From JAJPXC01 sp964562375 (lineage in GTDB: Bacteria > Bacteroidota > Bacteroidia > Bacteroidales > Muribaculaceae), in assembly GCA_964562375.1 (NCBI GenBank), contig CAZLSW010000024.1:1-42347 (forward strand): 42,347 bases of DNA. Reading direction: 5' to 3'. The notes under the pieces are model-generated. The model saw nothing but the letters and a program-made list of their open reading frames with translations. It did no database searches and was not told the DNA's origin. Below are positions 7,885 through 16,531 of the stretch, in pieces. Within the stretch, counting starts at the first letter, position 1. Each line of letters starts with the position of its first letter. A program made the translations under genes and the position numbers.

Positions 7885-8700
7885 ATGGAAGAAGGATTGA
7901 TGCTATTTCGCAACGTGCAGGAGTTTCCCCCGCTGGGATGCTTCCGCATCGCTCGCGCGCAAAGCGGCAACCGCTGGTACTATCTCAAGGGCCTGCGGCC
8001 CGAGGTGGTGGACGACTTCGACCACCTGTCGCTGTTGCAACAGGAATTTGACCTGATGTCGCACCTCAACCACCCTGGCATACCATCCTTGGTGACCATT
8101 CAAGAAAATTCGCCTATCGGGCCTTGTATAGTGATGGAGATGTTCGATGGGATGACACTGTCGCGATTCCTGTCCCAGGGGCGACGCCGCGCCGCTCGCC
8201 GCGCGGTAGCCGAGGGGGTGATCGACTCTCTCAGCTACCTCCATAGCCACGACATGTACCACGGCGACCTACGGCCCGAGAATATCTGCGTGAGCCAGAT
8301 CGGCTACCATCCCTGGATCCTGAATTTCGCCCTCGAGGACAATGAGGCCTACACGTCCTACGTTGCGCGCCGCGAGGACGACGAGTTCACCCCTCCGGAA
8401 CTGAAAACCTCGCCTCGTCCCTCGGCCGACGCCCGCAGCGACGTCTACGCTTTCGGCCAGTTGCTCAAGAAGCTCAACCTTGGCTGGCGCTATAACTGGA
8501 TGATAAAAAAATGCACAAAAAAGGACCCCGACGACCGATTCCAGTCGGCCGACGAGGTCGCAAAATCCATGAAACAGGGAGCCCTGGGGCGTCATGCCAC
8601 CCAGATCATCATCCTGATGATCGCTCTAATCGCCGCCCTGCTCATAATCATTTTAACGTGGCGCACAGCCATTCCGGCCCATAACGCCATCAGTTTTTAA
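7885..8700 (+). CDS. Membrane-anchored kinase-like protein
   Basis: A 271-residue Ser/Thr/Tyr-kinase-fold protein followed by one transmembrane helix (240-258) and a short tail. The candidate VAIK lysine is K35, and the catalytic loop is HGDLRPEN (126-133; D128, N133). TPPE (169-172) replaces APE, DVYAFG is at 186-191, and the late Arg is R218. The glycine loop is poor (PPLGCF). The DFG motif is NFA at 147-149, so the metal-binding Asp is Asn. It could be a weak kinase or a pseudokinase; I cannot decide. The kinase domain faces the cytoplasm if the C-terminal helix anchors it. The gene stands alone between two related repeat spacers. An alternative ATG is at 7900. Confidence 0.8.
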   Translation: MEEGLMLFRNVQEFPPLGCFRIARAQSGNRWYYLKGLRPEVVDDFDHLSLLQQEFDLMSHLNHPGIPSLVTIQENSPIGPCIVMEMFDGMTLSRFLSQGRRRAARRAVAEGVIDSLSYLHSHDMYHGDLRPENICVSQIGYHPWILNFALEDNEAYTSYVARREDDEFTPPELKTSPRPSADARSDVYAFGQLLKKLNLGWRYNWMIKKCTKKDPDDRFQSADEVAKSMKQGALGRHATQIIILMIALIAALLIIILTWRTAIPAHNAISF

Positions 8701-8710
8701 GTTTTAGGTC

Positions 8711-8867
8711 TTAGTGATTAGTGATTAAGTATGATACCAAAATTTTAGGTTTTTAGTATTAGTGATTGGTGATTAAGTAGGATAGATAGCGGGGGACAAC
8801 TGAGGTGCCCTATGTTTACATCATTGTGTCTATCATACTTAATCACTAATCACTAATCACTAATACC
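8711..8867. repeat. Inverted-repeat spacer of TTAGTGA units, copy 2
   Basis: Left arms at 8711-8736 and 8754-8784 (TTAGTGA units, then TTAAGTATGATA or a variant) face a right arm at 8831-8867 (TATCATACTTAATCAC then repeats). It is the same family as 7704-7864, though the inner sequence differs. It ends five bases before the next gene's stop codon. Confidence 0.75.
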
Positions 8868-8871
8868 TTGA

Positions 8872-9393
8872 TTAGAAGTGTATCCGGCATCCTACTTGGA
8901 TCAAGCCTTGGGCACCGAAACCAAGCTCGCCGAAGAGGGTCCAGGTCTGGTCGAGGTCTACGTCAGCTCCCAGCGGTGAGGCCTGGATGGCGAAGTAAGT
9001 CTCGTTGTAGGAATCCTGATTGCGGGGTTGCATATGGCTTACCACGACGCCAACGCCTAGGTGAGCGTACAGTTTGACCATGCTGTTGCGGTAGTACTCA
9101 TAGCGACCGTTGGCCATGAAAGCGTGGTAAGCGATTTTTGATTTGTACTTGCCGCCAGTAGTGTGAGTGGAAGAGAACGTGTAGCTGGGGCCAACCCAGA
9201 TTTTGGGAGCGACCTTGAAGTTGAGACCGGCGGTTAGAGCGCCCCAGGCGGTCTTGACGCCGTCCCAGCCGTCGTGGCAGTCGCAAGCGTCCATCTCGGT
9301 GTAGCCTCCGTAACCAATTTGAATCTCAGTTTGAGCAGATGCACCAAGAGTGATGGCCATCACGGCCACAAGTGCAAGTAAAAGCTTTTTCAT
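8872..9393 (-). CDS. Small outer-membrane beta-barrel protein
   Basis: A 173-residue secreted protein with a clean signal peptide (MKKLLLALVAVMAITLGASA, cleavage before Gln21). The mature part is rich in alternating aromatic and polar strands, such as IWVGPSYTFSS, KIAYHAFMANGRYEYY and VKLYAHLGVGVVV. It ends in a strand with terminal Phe (LIQVGCRIHF), as in outer-membrane barrels assembled by BamA. An eight-stranded OmpX/OmpA-like barrel would fit the length. Cysteines at 37 and 39 in DACDCHDGWDG are unusual. Specific function unknown. Confidence 0.75.
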   Translation of the reverse strand: MKKLLLALVAVMAITLGASAQTEIQIGYGGYTEMDACDCHDGWDGVKTAWGALTAGLNFKVAPKIWVGPSYTFSSTHTTGGKYKSKIAYHAFMANGRYEYYRNSMVKLYAHLGVGVVVSHMQPRNQDSYNETYFAIQASPLGADVDLDQTWTLFGELGFGAQGLIQVGCRIHF

Positions 9394-9697
9394 TGTAGTA
9401 AATGTTTAGAAATTGGAATTGTAAGTATTGGAAAAATTAAAAAAACTTGGAAATTCGCCCGCGAAGTTATAAATTTCCGTATAAATAAACGACCCCAACC
9501 ATAATTTTGTTTAAATTTGCGGAAAAGTTGACCACCATATAGTGCATCTTGGCATACCTAATGGTGAGGTACAAGGAGCGTTAGTTGGACAAGGATTATG
9601 CCTTGCCATGGACGGCCGGTGATCGACAGGTGATTAAGGTAGGTGTCTCCTTCTCCTCCGAGACGCGCAACATCTCCCACTGGGTGGTGCGGTGACT
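9394..9697. other. Intergenic region upstream of the barrel gene
   Basis: This AT-rich stretch carries a minus-strand -7-like TAACTTCG near 9465 that may serve the barrel gene, with no clear -33. It also has plus-strand -7-like boxes TAATTTTG and TAAATTTG (9503-9519) with no plus-strand gene behind them. No terminator hairpin is evident for the helicase-nuclease gene that ends at 9698. Confidence 0.4.
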
Positions 9698-12600
9698 TCA
9701 GACGGGCTGGACGGTGGCCGATTCGGGATACCACAGGTAGCCGCGGACGATGGCAGTGGGGAACATCTGGCGGTAATAGGTGATGTATTCCCCCACCTGC
9801 GATCGATACTTTTTGTCGGTCGCGTCTTCCGAAGCGGGGACTTGACCAAACTTGTAGTCGATAATCTCGATGACATTGTTGGACGTCCACACCACGCGGT
9901 CGGGGCGCTTGGTTACGCTATTAGCTAGCAGAATCGGGCGCTCGGTCAACACTCGCTCGAAGCCTTGGAACCAGCGCTCAACCGTTTCGTCGGACAACGC
10001 CGCTGAAAGCAATCTAAGGTATTCGTGAGCCTGAGCCTCGGGCAAGTTGGCATGTCGGGTCATTCGGCGCAGCGCTTTTTGTAGGTCGGACCGATATATC
10101 ACCTGAGCCAACACGTCATGAAGGAACGTTCCACGCTCAAGAGCCATCTGGCGTCGGGTGACGCAATCGGCCTCGGTGAGGTTGAACCGGTCGGAACGGT
10201 CGGTCACATGGTACGGGGCCATCTCCTGGGTGGGTTTTTCCTCTTTATCCTCCTCTTCCTTGGGCACAGTAGGCTCTCCCACGACCAGGGCAGGTTGCTC
10301 GAGCGTGGTGTCGAAGCGCGAGGCGAGGTTGAGCGTCATGGAATCGTCACCCGCAGCCGATTTCTCTATGCCTTGCAGCAAGCAGGGGCCGATTTTGCAC
10401 GCCTTGAGTTCTTCCTCCTTGGCCTCTACTTCTTTTGACTCGGAATCTTTGGATGGTTTCTTCTTGGAATCAGCTTCAGGCTTGGGGAGTTTTCCCTCGC
10501 ATGTGGCCACCAATTCACGACCGGCGCGCGTGAAAGCCACGTAAAGCAAGTTGAGGTTGTCGATACGCTGCTCCTCGACGATTTTCTCCAATTGTGGGCG
10601 CAAGGAGGTTTCACGGAGCTTGGCCGATGTGTCCAAGGGCAGCATTGCCGGGCGAAACTCTTCGGGTATCATCGTCATCCCACTCATGTCGTACCAATCG
10701 TAGCGGCGTTTCTGAGGGATGGAGAATTCCACAAAATCCCAATTGGCCAGTGGCACGTGGACGCAAGGCCACTCCAGGCCCTTGGCCGAGTGGATGGTGC
10801 ACACGGTGATCGCGTTGAGTTTGTCGGGCACCTTGATGGTCTTCAATTTCCCTTTGGTATCCCACCACTGCAAGAACGAGTGGATATCGGCCTTCCCCTT
10901 GGCCGCTACGTCGCTCACGAGGTCCTGGAAAGCCGTGATAAAGACATTTTGCTCGGCGCATTGCTCCTCGCTGACAAATCGTCGCACGATACGCTCAACC
11001 AGCGAGGTAAGGTTGAGGCAATCGAGATCGGCCGCATCCTTCACAAGTTGCTCAATATCAGCTTTGTTCTCCCCCAACAACGCATTTTTCAATGCCTCAG
11101 CGGGCTCGAGGCCCAGCAGCGAGTGGAAGTATTCAAAGCGATTGATCATCGAGGCCAATTCGCGGGCATTCTTTTTGAAGGCGGAGGTGGAGGCATCGCT
11201 GGAGTCGATCATTCGCAACACGCTCAGTATCAAGTTGACAACCGATGACGAAGCGATAGTCACCGAGTCGCCCGAGGTGATTTCCACCGCGGGAAGGGCG
11301 CCCTCCTTCATTTTGTCCAAGAGGAATTTGACCACTTGCGAACCCTCTTTCACTTTCCTGACGAGGATGGCGATATCCTTGGGCTGGTATCCGGCTTTCA
11401 ACTGTCGCTGGATATGCTCGAGCATGCGCTGGAAGGAAAGGTCGGCAACCGTAGCTTCTTCGGTTTTCTCCACGAAAGCCAAGTTGACGTACCCCTTATC
11501 GATCTCCTCAGTCTTGCCCACTTGCTGCGAGATAGTGATATAGGTGCTCTCCACTTTGGCCAGCGAAGCCATTGTGCGGAACAGCGAGTTGTTGAATCTC
11601 ACCACGTTGCCCAGCGAGCGGTAATTGGTATTCTCATCTGGCTCCAAGCCTTTGGCTTCCACTTGCTCATCGTGGAAGCGGGCCATCATCTGCTCGTTGA
11701 CCTTGGTGGCGAGCAAGGTTGGGTCGGAGTTGCGGAAGCGGTAGATGCTTTGCTTCTCGTCACCGATAATAAGGTTATCGTTGCCGTTGGCGATGCTCTC
11801 CTCAAGCAGGGGGCGTAGGTTTTGCCACTGCATGGTGGAAGTGTCCTGAAACTCGTCGATGAGGAAGTGGTGCAATTGATATCCCAGCCGCTCGTAAATA
11901 AACGGATTTTGGTCGTTGTTGATCACACCCTCGAGCAGGTCCTGTGTGTCGGAAAGGAGAATCACGTTGTTGTCCAGTCGATATTGTTCGATAAACTTCA
12001 ACACGTATCCCAACAGCCCGAAATAAAACACATTATTGCTCAAGAATTGCGACATACTGTTGACTGGCTGGCTTACGCGAAGTGTCTCCAGCAGCCCCTT
12101 GATGGTGGCATCCAAGTCGGTACCCGGATATCGCTTTTCGCCGGCAGCCGAATAAATATTTCGGTCTTTGGCATCCCAATTTAAAATATAATTGGGGAGA
12201 TCCCTTGGCACATCTTTTAGATGCTTATTCAAAAAGTCTACAAGGCGGTAGAAGAACAGCTTATTGCTATCCAATGCGTTTTCCCTCATTATTCGGCCCA
12301 GCTCGTTATAGGCCTCAAGGAACGCCTTACGGGATTCACGCTGTTGCTCGCGCAGGAAGGCTTGCAGTTTTTGTAACGGGGCATCGTCCCGCTTGAAGTA
12401 GGCGGTTACCTCCTTACGGCGCAGCTTGAATTTCTCGCTTAGGAGGTCTTTTAGGGTCTTGACGAGCGACGAGTGTAGGCTTGATCCGCGGTTGAACAGG
12501 TTGAATCGCTTTCCCTCCTCGAGGGTCTGGCGCATATACTCGAGCAGCCAATTGGAGAGTTGGGTAGTTTCGGGGCTGTGCGGGTCGAGGGTGAGCGACG

Positions 12601-13090
12601 AGAGCATCTCCCCCACGCCACGACCGATCACCATTTCGTCGTCAAGCTCTATATCGTAGTCGCCGGGCAGCTCGATCTCGCGGGCGAACGAGCGCAACAC
12701 CGATTGGAAAAACGAGTCGATGGTGTTGACTTGGAAGCCCCCGTAGTCGAACAGCAAGTCGTACAACGCCTCTCCCGCGGCCTTCTCGATCTCCACCTCG
12801 GTGGCCTCAAAGGTCTTTTGAAGCTTGGGTAGATATTTGCTCTTGTCGTCGGGCGCGAGCGAGGAGGAGCGTGACAGCACGGCCAACTGGTCGACGATGC
12901 GTTTCTTCATCTCGGCCGTGGCGGCTTGGGTAAAAGTGATGGCGAGGATGTGTCGATGGGCTTTGGAAGCACTTTTGCGCAGGTGGTACTTCCCGTTCAT
13001 GTCCTTGAAACCAAGGAGGCAAGTGATGTATTCGAGAGCGAGGGTGAAAGTTTTGCCCGAACCCGCCGACGCTTTGTATATCGTCAGCAT
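9698..13090 (-). CDS. addA: AddA-type UvrD helicase / RecB-family nuclease
   Basis: A 1130-residue superfamily 1 helicase fused to a C-terminal PD-(D/E)XK nuclease, the AddA architecture. Walker A is YKASAGSGKTFTL near the start. Walker B is DEFQD at 412-416. Other helicase signatures are TICTIHSAKGLEWPCVHVPL and NLNLLYVAFTRAGRELV. The nuclease has EIIDYKFG (D1078, K1080) and QVGEY (1098-1102). A charged Lys/Glu/Ser linker lies at roughly 890-930. AddAB resects double-strand ends for RecA. No AddB partner is in the window. The gene overlaps the upstream SUI1 gene by 7 bases, so the two are translationally coupled. Confidence 0.93.
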   Translation of the reverse strand: MLTIYKASAGSGKTFTLALEYITCLLGFKDMNGKYHLRKSASKAHRHILAITFTQAATAEMKKRIVDQLAVLSRSSSLAPDDKSKYLPKLQKTFEATEVEIEKAAGEALYDLLFDYGGFQVNTIDSFFQSVLRSFAREIELPGDYDIELDDEMVIGRGVGEMLSSLTLDPHSPETTQLSNWLLEYMRQTLEEGKRFNLFNRGSSLHSSLVKTLKDLLSEKFKLRRKEVTAYFKRDDAPLQKLQAFLREQQRESRKAFLEAYNELGRIMRENALDSNKLFFYRLVDFLNKHLKDVPRDLPNYILNWDAKDRNIYSAAGEKRYPGTDLDATIKGLLETLRVSQPVNSMSQFLSNNVFYFGLLGYVLKFIEQYRLDNNVILLSDTQDLLEGVINNDQNPFIYERLGYQLHHFLIDEFQDTSTMQWQNLRPLLEESIANGNDNLIIGDEKQSIYRFRNSDPTLLATKVNEQMMARFHDEQVEAKGLEPDENTNYRSLGNVVRFNNSLFRTMASLAKVESTYITISQQVGKTEEIDKGYVNLAFVEKTEEATVADLSFQRMLEHIQRQLKAGYQPKDIAILVRKVKEGSQVVKFLLDKMKEGALPAVEITSGDSVTIASSSVVNLILSVLRMIDSSDASTSAFKKNARELASMINRFEYFHSLLGLEPAEALKNALLGENKADIEQLVKDAADLDCLNLTSLVERIVRRFVSEEQCAEQNVFITAFQDLVSDVAAKGKADIHSFLQWWDTKGKLKTIKVPDKLNAITVCTIHSAKGLEWPCVHVPLANWDFVEFSIPQKRRYDWYDMSGMTMIPEEFRPAMLPLDTSAKLRETSLRPQLEKIVEEQRIDNLNLLYVAFTRAGRELVATCEGKLPKPEADSKKKPSKDSESKEVEAKEEELKACKIGPCLLQGIEKSAAGDDSMTLNLASRFDTTLEQPALVVGEPTVPKEEEDKEEKPTQEMAPYHVTDRSDRFNLTEADCVTRRQMALERGTFLHDVLAQVIYRSDLQKALRRMTRHANLPEAQAHEYLRLLSAALSDETVERWFQGFERVLTERPILLANSVTKRPDRVVWTSNNVIEIIDYKFGQVPASEDATDKKYRSQVGEYITYYRQMFPTAIVRGYLWYPESATVQPV

Positions 13091-13473
13091 AGTCGGGTCT
13101 TAAAGCCTTGCGTTTCAAGATATTGTTTTACGTCATTGCGGCGGTCACCTTGGATGAGGATTTCACCTCCACGGGCTGAGCCGCCGGTGCCGAGGCGCTT
13201 CTTAAGAGCGGCCGCCACCTCGAGGTAGCTGTCGTCGTCGGGGTCAAAGCCGGCGATAATCGTGGCCTCCTTCCCCTTGCGGCCCTTGCGGTCGAGGATG
13301 ATATCGAGGCAGGGCTTTTTATACCCCGCAGTGACCTGCGAGGCACGCGACCGGGCTTCCGAGCCCTCAGCTACAGGAGCGTAAGCCTCCTCAGCGGGCA
13401 TCTCCTCTTGGGGCATAGCGTCTTTTAGAGCCTGCAGGGAGGCCATCCAATCATTGCCCTTCCCCGTGGTCAT
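13084..13473 (-). CDS. SUI1/YciH-family translation factor-like protein
   Basis: A 129-residue protein with a C-terminal SUI1 (eIF1-like) domain from about 55 to 129. Typical blocks are DRKGRKGKEATIIAGF, LKKRLGTGGSARGGEILIQGD, and a closing YLETQGF. The bacterial family (YciH) is linked to start-codon discrimination and stress, but its role is still vague. I keep the start at 13473 because the NDW near residue 7 is typical of Bacteroidetes members; an ATG at 13446 would avoid the 23-base overlap with the upstream lipoprotein gene. It sits between a lipoprotein and the AddA gene in one tight minus-strand operon. Confidence 0.87.
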   Translation of the reverse strand: MTTGKGNDWMASLQALKDAMPQEEMPAEEAYAPVAEGSEARSRASQVTAGYKKPCLDIILDRKGRKGKEATIIAGFDPDDDSYLEVAAALKKRLGTGGSARGGEILIQGDRRNDVKQYLETQGFKTRLC

Positions 13474-13948
13474 GGTCGTGCTCGAGATTAAGGAGTGAGG
13501 AGTCGATGGAGTCGGTTTCGGCCGAGTCGAGTAGTTGTGCCGGAGCGGTAATGGCTTGGCTCAGCTGGGCCATCATCGCCGTGTAGCGGGCGTAGTCGAT
13601 GGGGAGCGTGGAGTAGTAGGCCAAAGCCGAGTCGGCGTTGGTGGCGAAAGCCTTAAGGTAACATTGCGTGGCCTGGGTGATGAATTCCTCCTCATCGTTG
13701 GGCACTTCCTCCGATAGGCGCATCAACAAAATCGAGGTCTTGCCCAGAGTCGATACGGGAAACACCTCGCGGTCGCTCTTCTGAAGGATCTCGTTACACA
13801 GGTTAATAGCCACCTTGGGGTTGCCCTCATCGAGAGCGACCTCGGCGGTTGCCAAGTCGTCGTCCACGCGTGCGGCGCCCTCGCCCTGGCAGGATGCCAG
13901 AGCGAGCGACACCACTAACGTGGCGATTGCCATAAGGAAATTTTTCAT
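13451..13948 (-). CDS. Hypothetical lipoprotein with His/Asp-rich tail
   Basis: A 165-residue predicted lipoprotein. The signal ends in a lipobox LASC with C20 as the lipidated residue. The mature protein is helical and acidic (DDDLATAEVALDEGNPKVAINLC suggests a TPR-like start) and ends in HDHDHGEGQ, a possible metal-binding tail. No family recognised. It overlaps the SUI1 gene start by 23 bases and follows another lipoprotein gene by 21 bases, so it belongs to the same operon. Confidence 0.75.
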   Translation of the reverse strand: MKNFLMAIATLVVSLALASCQGEGAARVDDDLATAEVALDEGNPKVAINLCNEILQKSDREVFPVSTLGKTSILLMRLSEEVPNDEEEFITQATQCYLKAFATNADSALAYYSTLPIDYARYTAMMAQLSQAITAPAQLLDSAETDSIDSSLLNLEHDHDHGEGQ

Positions 13949-13969
13949 AGGATGCTAAAGGTTATATCT

Positions 13970-14374
13970 TTATTTTTTTGATTCTTCGGGGAATGGACGG
14001 CGGTGGTACACATAGTCGATACCGTCCTTGTTGAGGGTCATCGACACGCCGTTGAAGTCGGTGATAGGATAGGCCACGCGAGCGGCCACAGCTCCCATGA
14101 GCGAGGAGTCGCCCTCGACGGTGAGGGTGGCCAGGTCGTTTTCGATCACGAGCGAGTCGCCCTTGACGTGCCAGCGGCCGCGGATGGTGGCTGTGAGCAC
14201 CTCGGGACGCACCGCGCGCATCACCGAATGGCCGTCCTTGCCCAACTCGTAAAGAGGGTCGATATCGCTAATCTCGGGGATGAAGTACTGCCCCACCATG
14301 GCTTTCTCGCGGCTCGAAAGGCCGCACGACGCCATCACAAGCGCGAGCAGTGACATTACCAACAATTGCCTCAT
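13970..14374 (-). CDS. Hypothetical lipoprotein, lipocalin-like size
   Basis: A 134-residue predicted lipoprotein with lipobox VMASC (C17). The mature part alternates beta strands (VLTATIRGRWHVKGDSLVIEND, GVSMTLNKDGIDYVYHR), which recalls the small lipocalin-like lipoproteins common in Bacteroidales; this is an impression of fold only. First gene of the run to the AddA gene. A minus-strand -7 box TATCTTCG is at 14402-14409. It is 50 bases from the LOG gene, so it may have its own promoter. Confidence 0.72.
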   Translation of the reverse strand: MRQLLVMSLLALVMASCGLSSREKAMVGQYFIPEISDIDPLYELGKDGHSVMRAVRPEVLTATIRGRWHVKGDSLVIENDLATLTVEGDSSLMGAVAARVAYPITDFNGVSMTLNKDGIDYVYHRRPFPEESKK

Positions 14375-14424
14375 ATCTTATCTTTGCATTGTTTATGGTC
14401 GCGAAGATACGAAAAGATTCTCTA

Positions 14425-15027
14425 TTACCCTTGGCGAAACTGCTGCTCGCCGCAAAATTTCGACGACAAGTGGAGAGTAGCGGGCTGCGCCAAAGCGGCT
14501 TTCAGAGCCTCCTCGGGAGTATTCACGACCGTATAGAGCGAGGTGGTGTGATCCTCGGGGATTACCTGTTCCTTGACGGCGTGGGCGATCATCTCGAGCA
14601 GGTGATCGTAGTAGCCGTCCACGTTGAGTATCACCACGTTGCCGTTGTATAGGCCCAATTGTCGCCAAGTGATGATTTCAAAGAGCTCATCCAAGGTACC
14701 GAAGCCGCCGGGCAGCGCGATGGACGCCATCGACAGCTGTGCCATGGTCAATTTGCGCTCATGCATATCCTCGGTGACCAGCAACTGTGACAGCCCACGG
14801 TGGTGCCATCCGCGCTCCACCATGAATTGGGGGATAACGCCGATGGTCATGCCTCCAGCCGCGAGACAAGCGTCGTTGGCGGCTCCCATCAGGCCCATTT
14901 TGCCGGCGCCCGTGATCAACGGGCGACCCGACTGGGCTATCAAGCGACCGAGCTCGGCGGCCGCCTCGCGCAAGCGAGGGGCCACCGAGTCGGAGGATGC
15001 GCAAAAGAGTGTAATTCCCTTCTCCAT
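14425..15027 (-). CDS. LOG-family nucleoside 5'-monophosphate phosphoribohydrolase
   Basis: A 200-residue LOG (Lonely Guy, TIGR00730) protein, often misnamed lysine decarboxylase. The family motif PGGFGTLDE is at 106-114, and the catalytic Arg of MHERK is at 91. The family cleaves ribose-5-phosphate from nucleoside monophosphates, such as cytokinin nucleotides; the bacterial substrate in vivo is mostly unknown. The Rossmann start is ITLFCASSD. Its start codon overlaps the amylase stop as TAATG, so the two are translationally coupled. Confidence 0.92.
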   Translation of the reverse strand: MEKGITLFCASSDSVAPRLREAAAELGRLIAQSGRPLITGAGKMGLMGAANDACLAAGGMTIGVIPQFMVERGWHHRGLSQLLVTEDMHERKLTMAQLSMASIALPGGFGTLDELFEIITWRQLGLYNGNVVILNVDGYYDHLLEMIAHAVKEQVIPEDHTTSLYTVVNTPEEALKAALAQPATLHLSSKFCGEQQFRQG

Positions 15028-16463
15028 TATTTTGCCGGAGCCGGGTTAACGAATACGCGATACTCGCCGGGAGCCAACTCAGTGGGATTGGCCTCCTCGC
15101 TGCCCGAGAACCAGTCGATCATGCCGTCGACGTTGACAGCGTCCTTCACATATTCAACAGCCTGAGGATCAGCGCCTAGGTTAACCATCGTCACCACCTT
15201 GGAGCCGTTCTTCTCGCGCGAGAAGATGTAGAGGTCGTCGCTCTTGGTGGGGTAGCGCACGATCTCGCCACCAGCATTGCCGGCGTTGAGTGCCTCTTGG
15301 GTGTGCTTCAGCTCGTTAAGTTTCTGGTAGAAGACGAAGTATTGGTTACGAGGCTCCCATGTGGGGGGCACGTCCTTCTCGAAGAACTCCAGGGCGCGGT
15401 TCAAGCCCGTTTCCTGCCCAGTGTAGATCAGCGGCATGCCGGGGAGGGTGTAGCTGAGCACGGCGAATGCGTCAACCAATTGACCAAGACGCTGGAACTC
15501 AGTGCCTTCCCACGAGTTCAAGTCGTGATTGGTGATCATGTTCATCATATAGGAGTCGCCGGGATAGGTTGCGGCTTGCTCAGCGAGCAGCGAGTCGATA
15601 TCGACAGCGTACTTCTTGGGGAATTTCTTCATCTCGCCCTTGTCGTCCTTGAAGGTGTACTGGCCCGAGGTGGCGGCGATTTCGCTGAAGAGGTCCTTCA
15701 TGGGCCAGTTGTAGGCCATGTCGAATGCGTGCTTCTCAAGCTCGGGTTCCGAGGCCTCAGCGAGCATGAACAGGTCGGGCTTAACGGCCTCCAGCTTGGG
15801 GCGTGTCTCGTCCCAGAAGTCGGTGGGCACCTCCATGGCCACATCGCAACGGAAACCATCGACGCCCACCTCGGTCAACCAGAACTTAAACGCGTCGACC
15901 ATGGCGGCGCGCATCTCGGGGTTGGAGTAGTCAAACACGTAGACGTCGGTCCAGTCGTAGGGGCCGTACATCTCGCCGTTCTCGTTTTTCTCGTACCAAT
16001 CGGGGTGCTCGGTCACCCACGCGTTGTCGCGGCCCGAGTGGTTAGGCACCCAGTCGAGAATCACTTTCATGCCCATGTCGTGGGCTTTCTTGACCACCTC
16101 CTTGAACTGGTCGAGGGTGCCAAACTCGGGGTTGAACGCCTTGTAATCCTTAACGGCGTAGTAGCTACCCAGCGTGCCCTTGCGGCCGTCCTCCGAGATG
16201 GGGAAGATGGGCATGAACCATAGGATGTCGACGCCAAGCTCCTTAAGGCGAGGAAGCTGCTCGGCGAATGCGTTAATCGAGCCGCTGTCGGTGTACTGGC
16301 GCAGGTTCACCTCGTAAATCACAGCGTTGCGGCTCCACTCGGGGTGTTTCACGGTGGTGAGGGTAGAGTCGTTGGCGGCATTGGCTTTCGCGCCGTTGCC
16401 ACCGCAGCCGAAGAGCATCGTAAAGAAGCCCGCGATGGCTGAAAAGACAATAATCTTCTTCAT
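15027..16463 (-). CDS. GH13 alpha-amylase-family lipoprotein
   Basis: A 478-residue glycoside hydrolase family 13 enzyme with a lipobox (LFGC, C20), so probably anchored at the cell surface or periplasmic face. The four GH13 regions are present: DWVPNH (137-142), GFRCDVAM (203-210, nucleophile D207), LAEASE (acid E236) and TNHD (D314). A C-terminal beta domain follows from about 400. Substrate is likely an alpha-1,4-glucan or maltooligosaccharide. No SusC/SusD pair is nearby, so this is not a full Sus locus. The Nudix regulator gene lies 68 bases upstream. Confidence 0.93.
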   Translation of the reverse strand: MKKIIVFSAIAGFFTMLFGCGGNGAKANAANDSTLTTVKHPEWSRNAVIYEVNLRQYTDSGSINAFAEQLPRLKELGVDILWFMPIFPISEDGRKGTLGSYYAVKDYKAFNPEFGTLDQFKEVVKKAHDMGMKVILDWVPNHSGRDNAWVTEHPDWYEKNENGEMYGPYDWTDVYVFDYSNPEMRAAMVDAFKFWLTEVGVDGFRCDVAMEVPTDFWDETRPKLEAVKPDLFMLAEASEPELEKHAFDMAYNWPMKDLFSEIAATSGQYTFKDDKGEMKKFPKKYAVDIDSLLAEQAATYPGDSYMMNMITNHDLNSWEGTEFQRLGQLVDAFAVLSYTLPGMPLIYTGQETGLNRALEFFEKDVPPTWEPRNQYFVFYQKLNELKHTQEALNAGNAGGEIVRYPTKSDDLYIFSREKNGSKVVTMVNLGADPQAVEYVKDAVNVDGMIDWFSGSEEANPTELAPGEYRVFVNPAPAK

Positions 16464-16531
16464 CTTGAAAATCAGGTATTTAGATTAGAAATCACAAAAA
16501 TAGTTGACAACACTTTGGGGGGATGAGTGAA

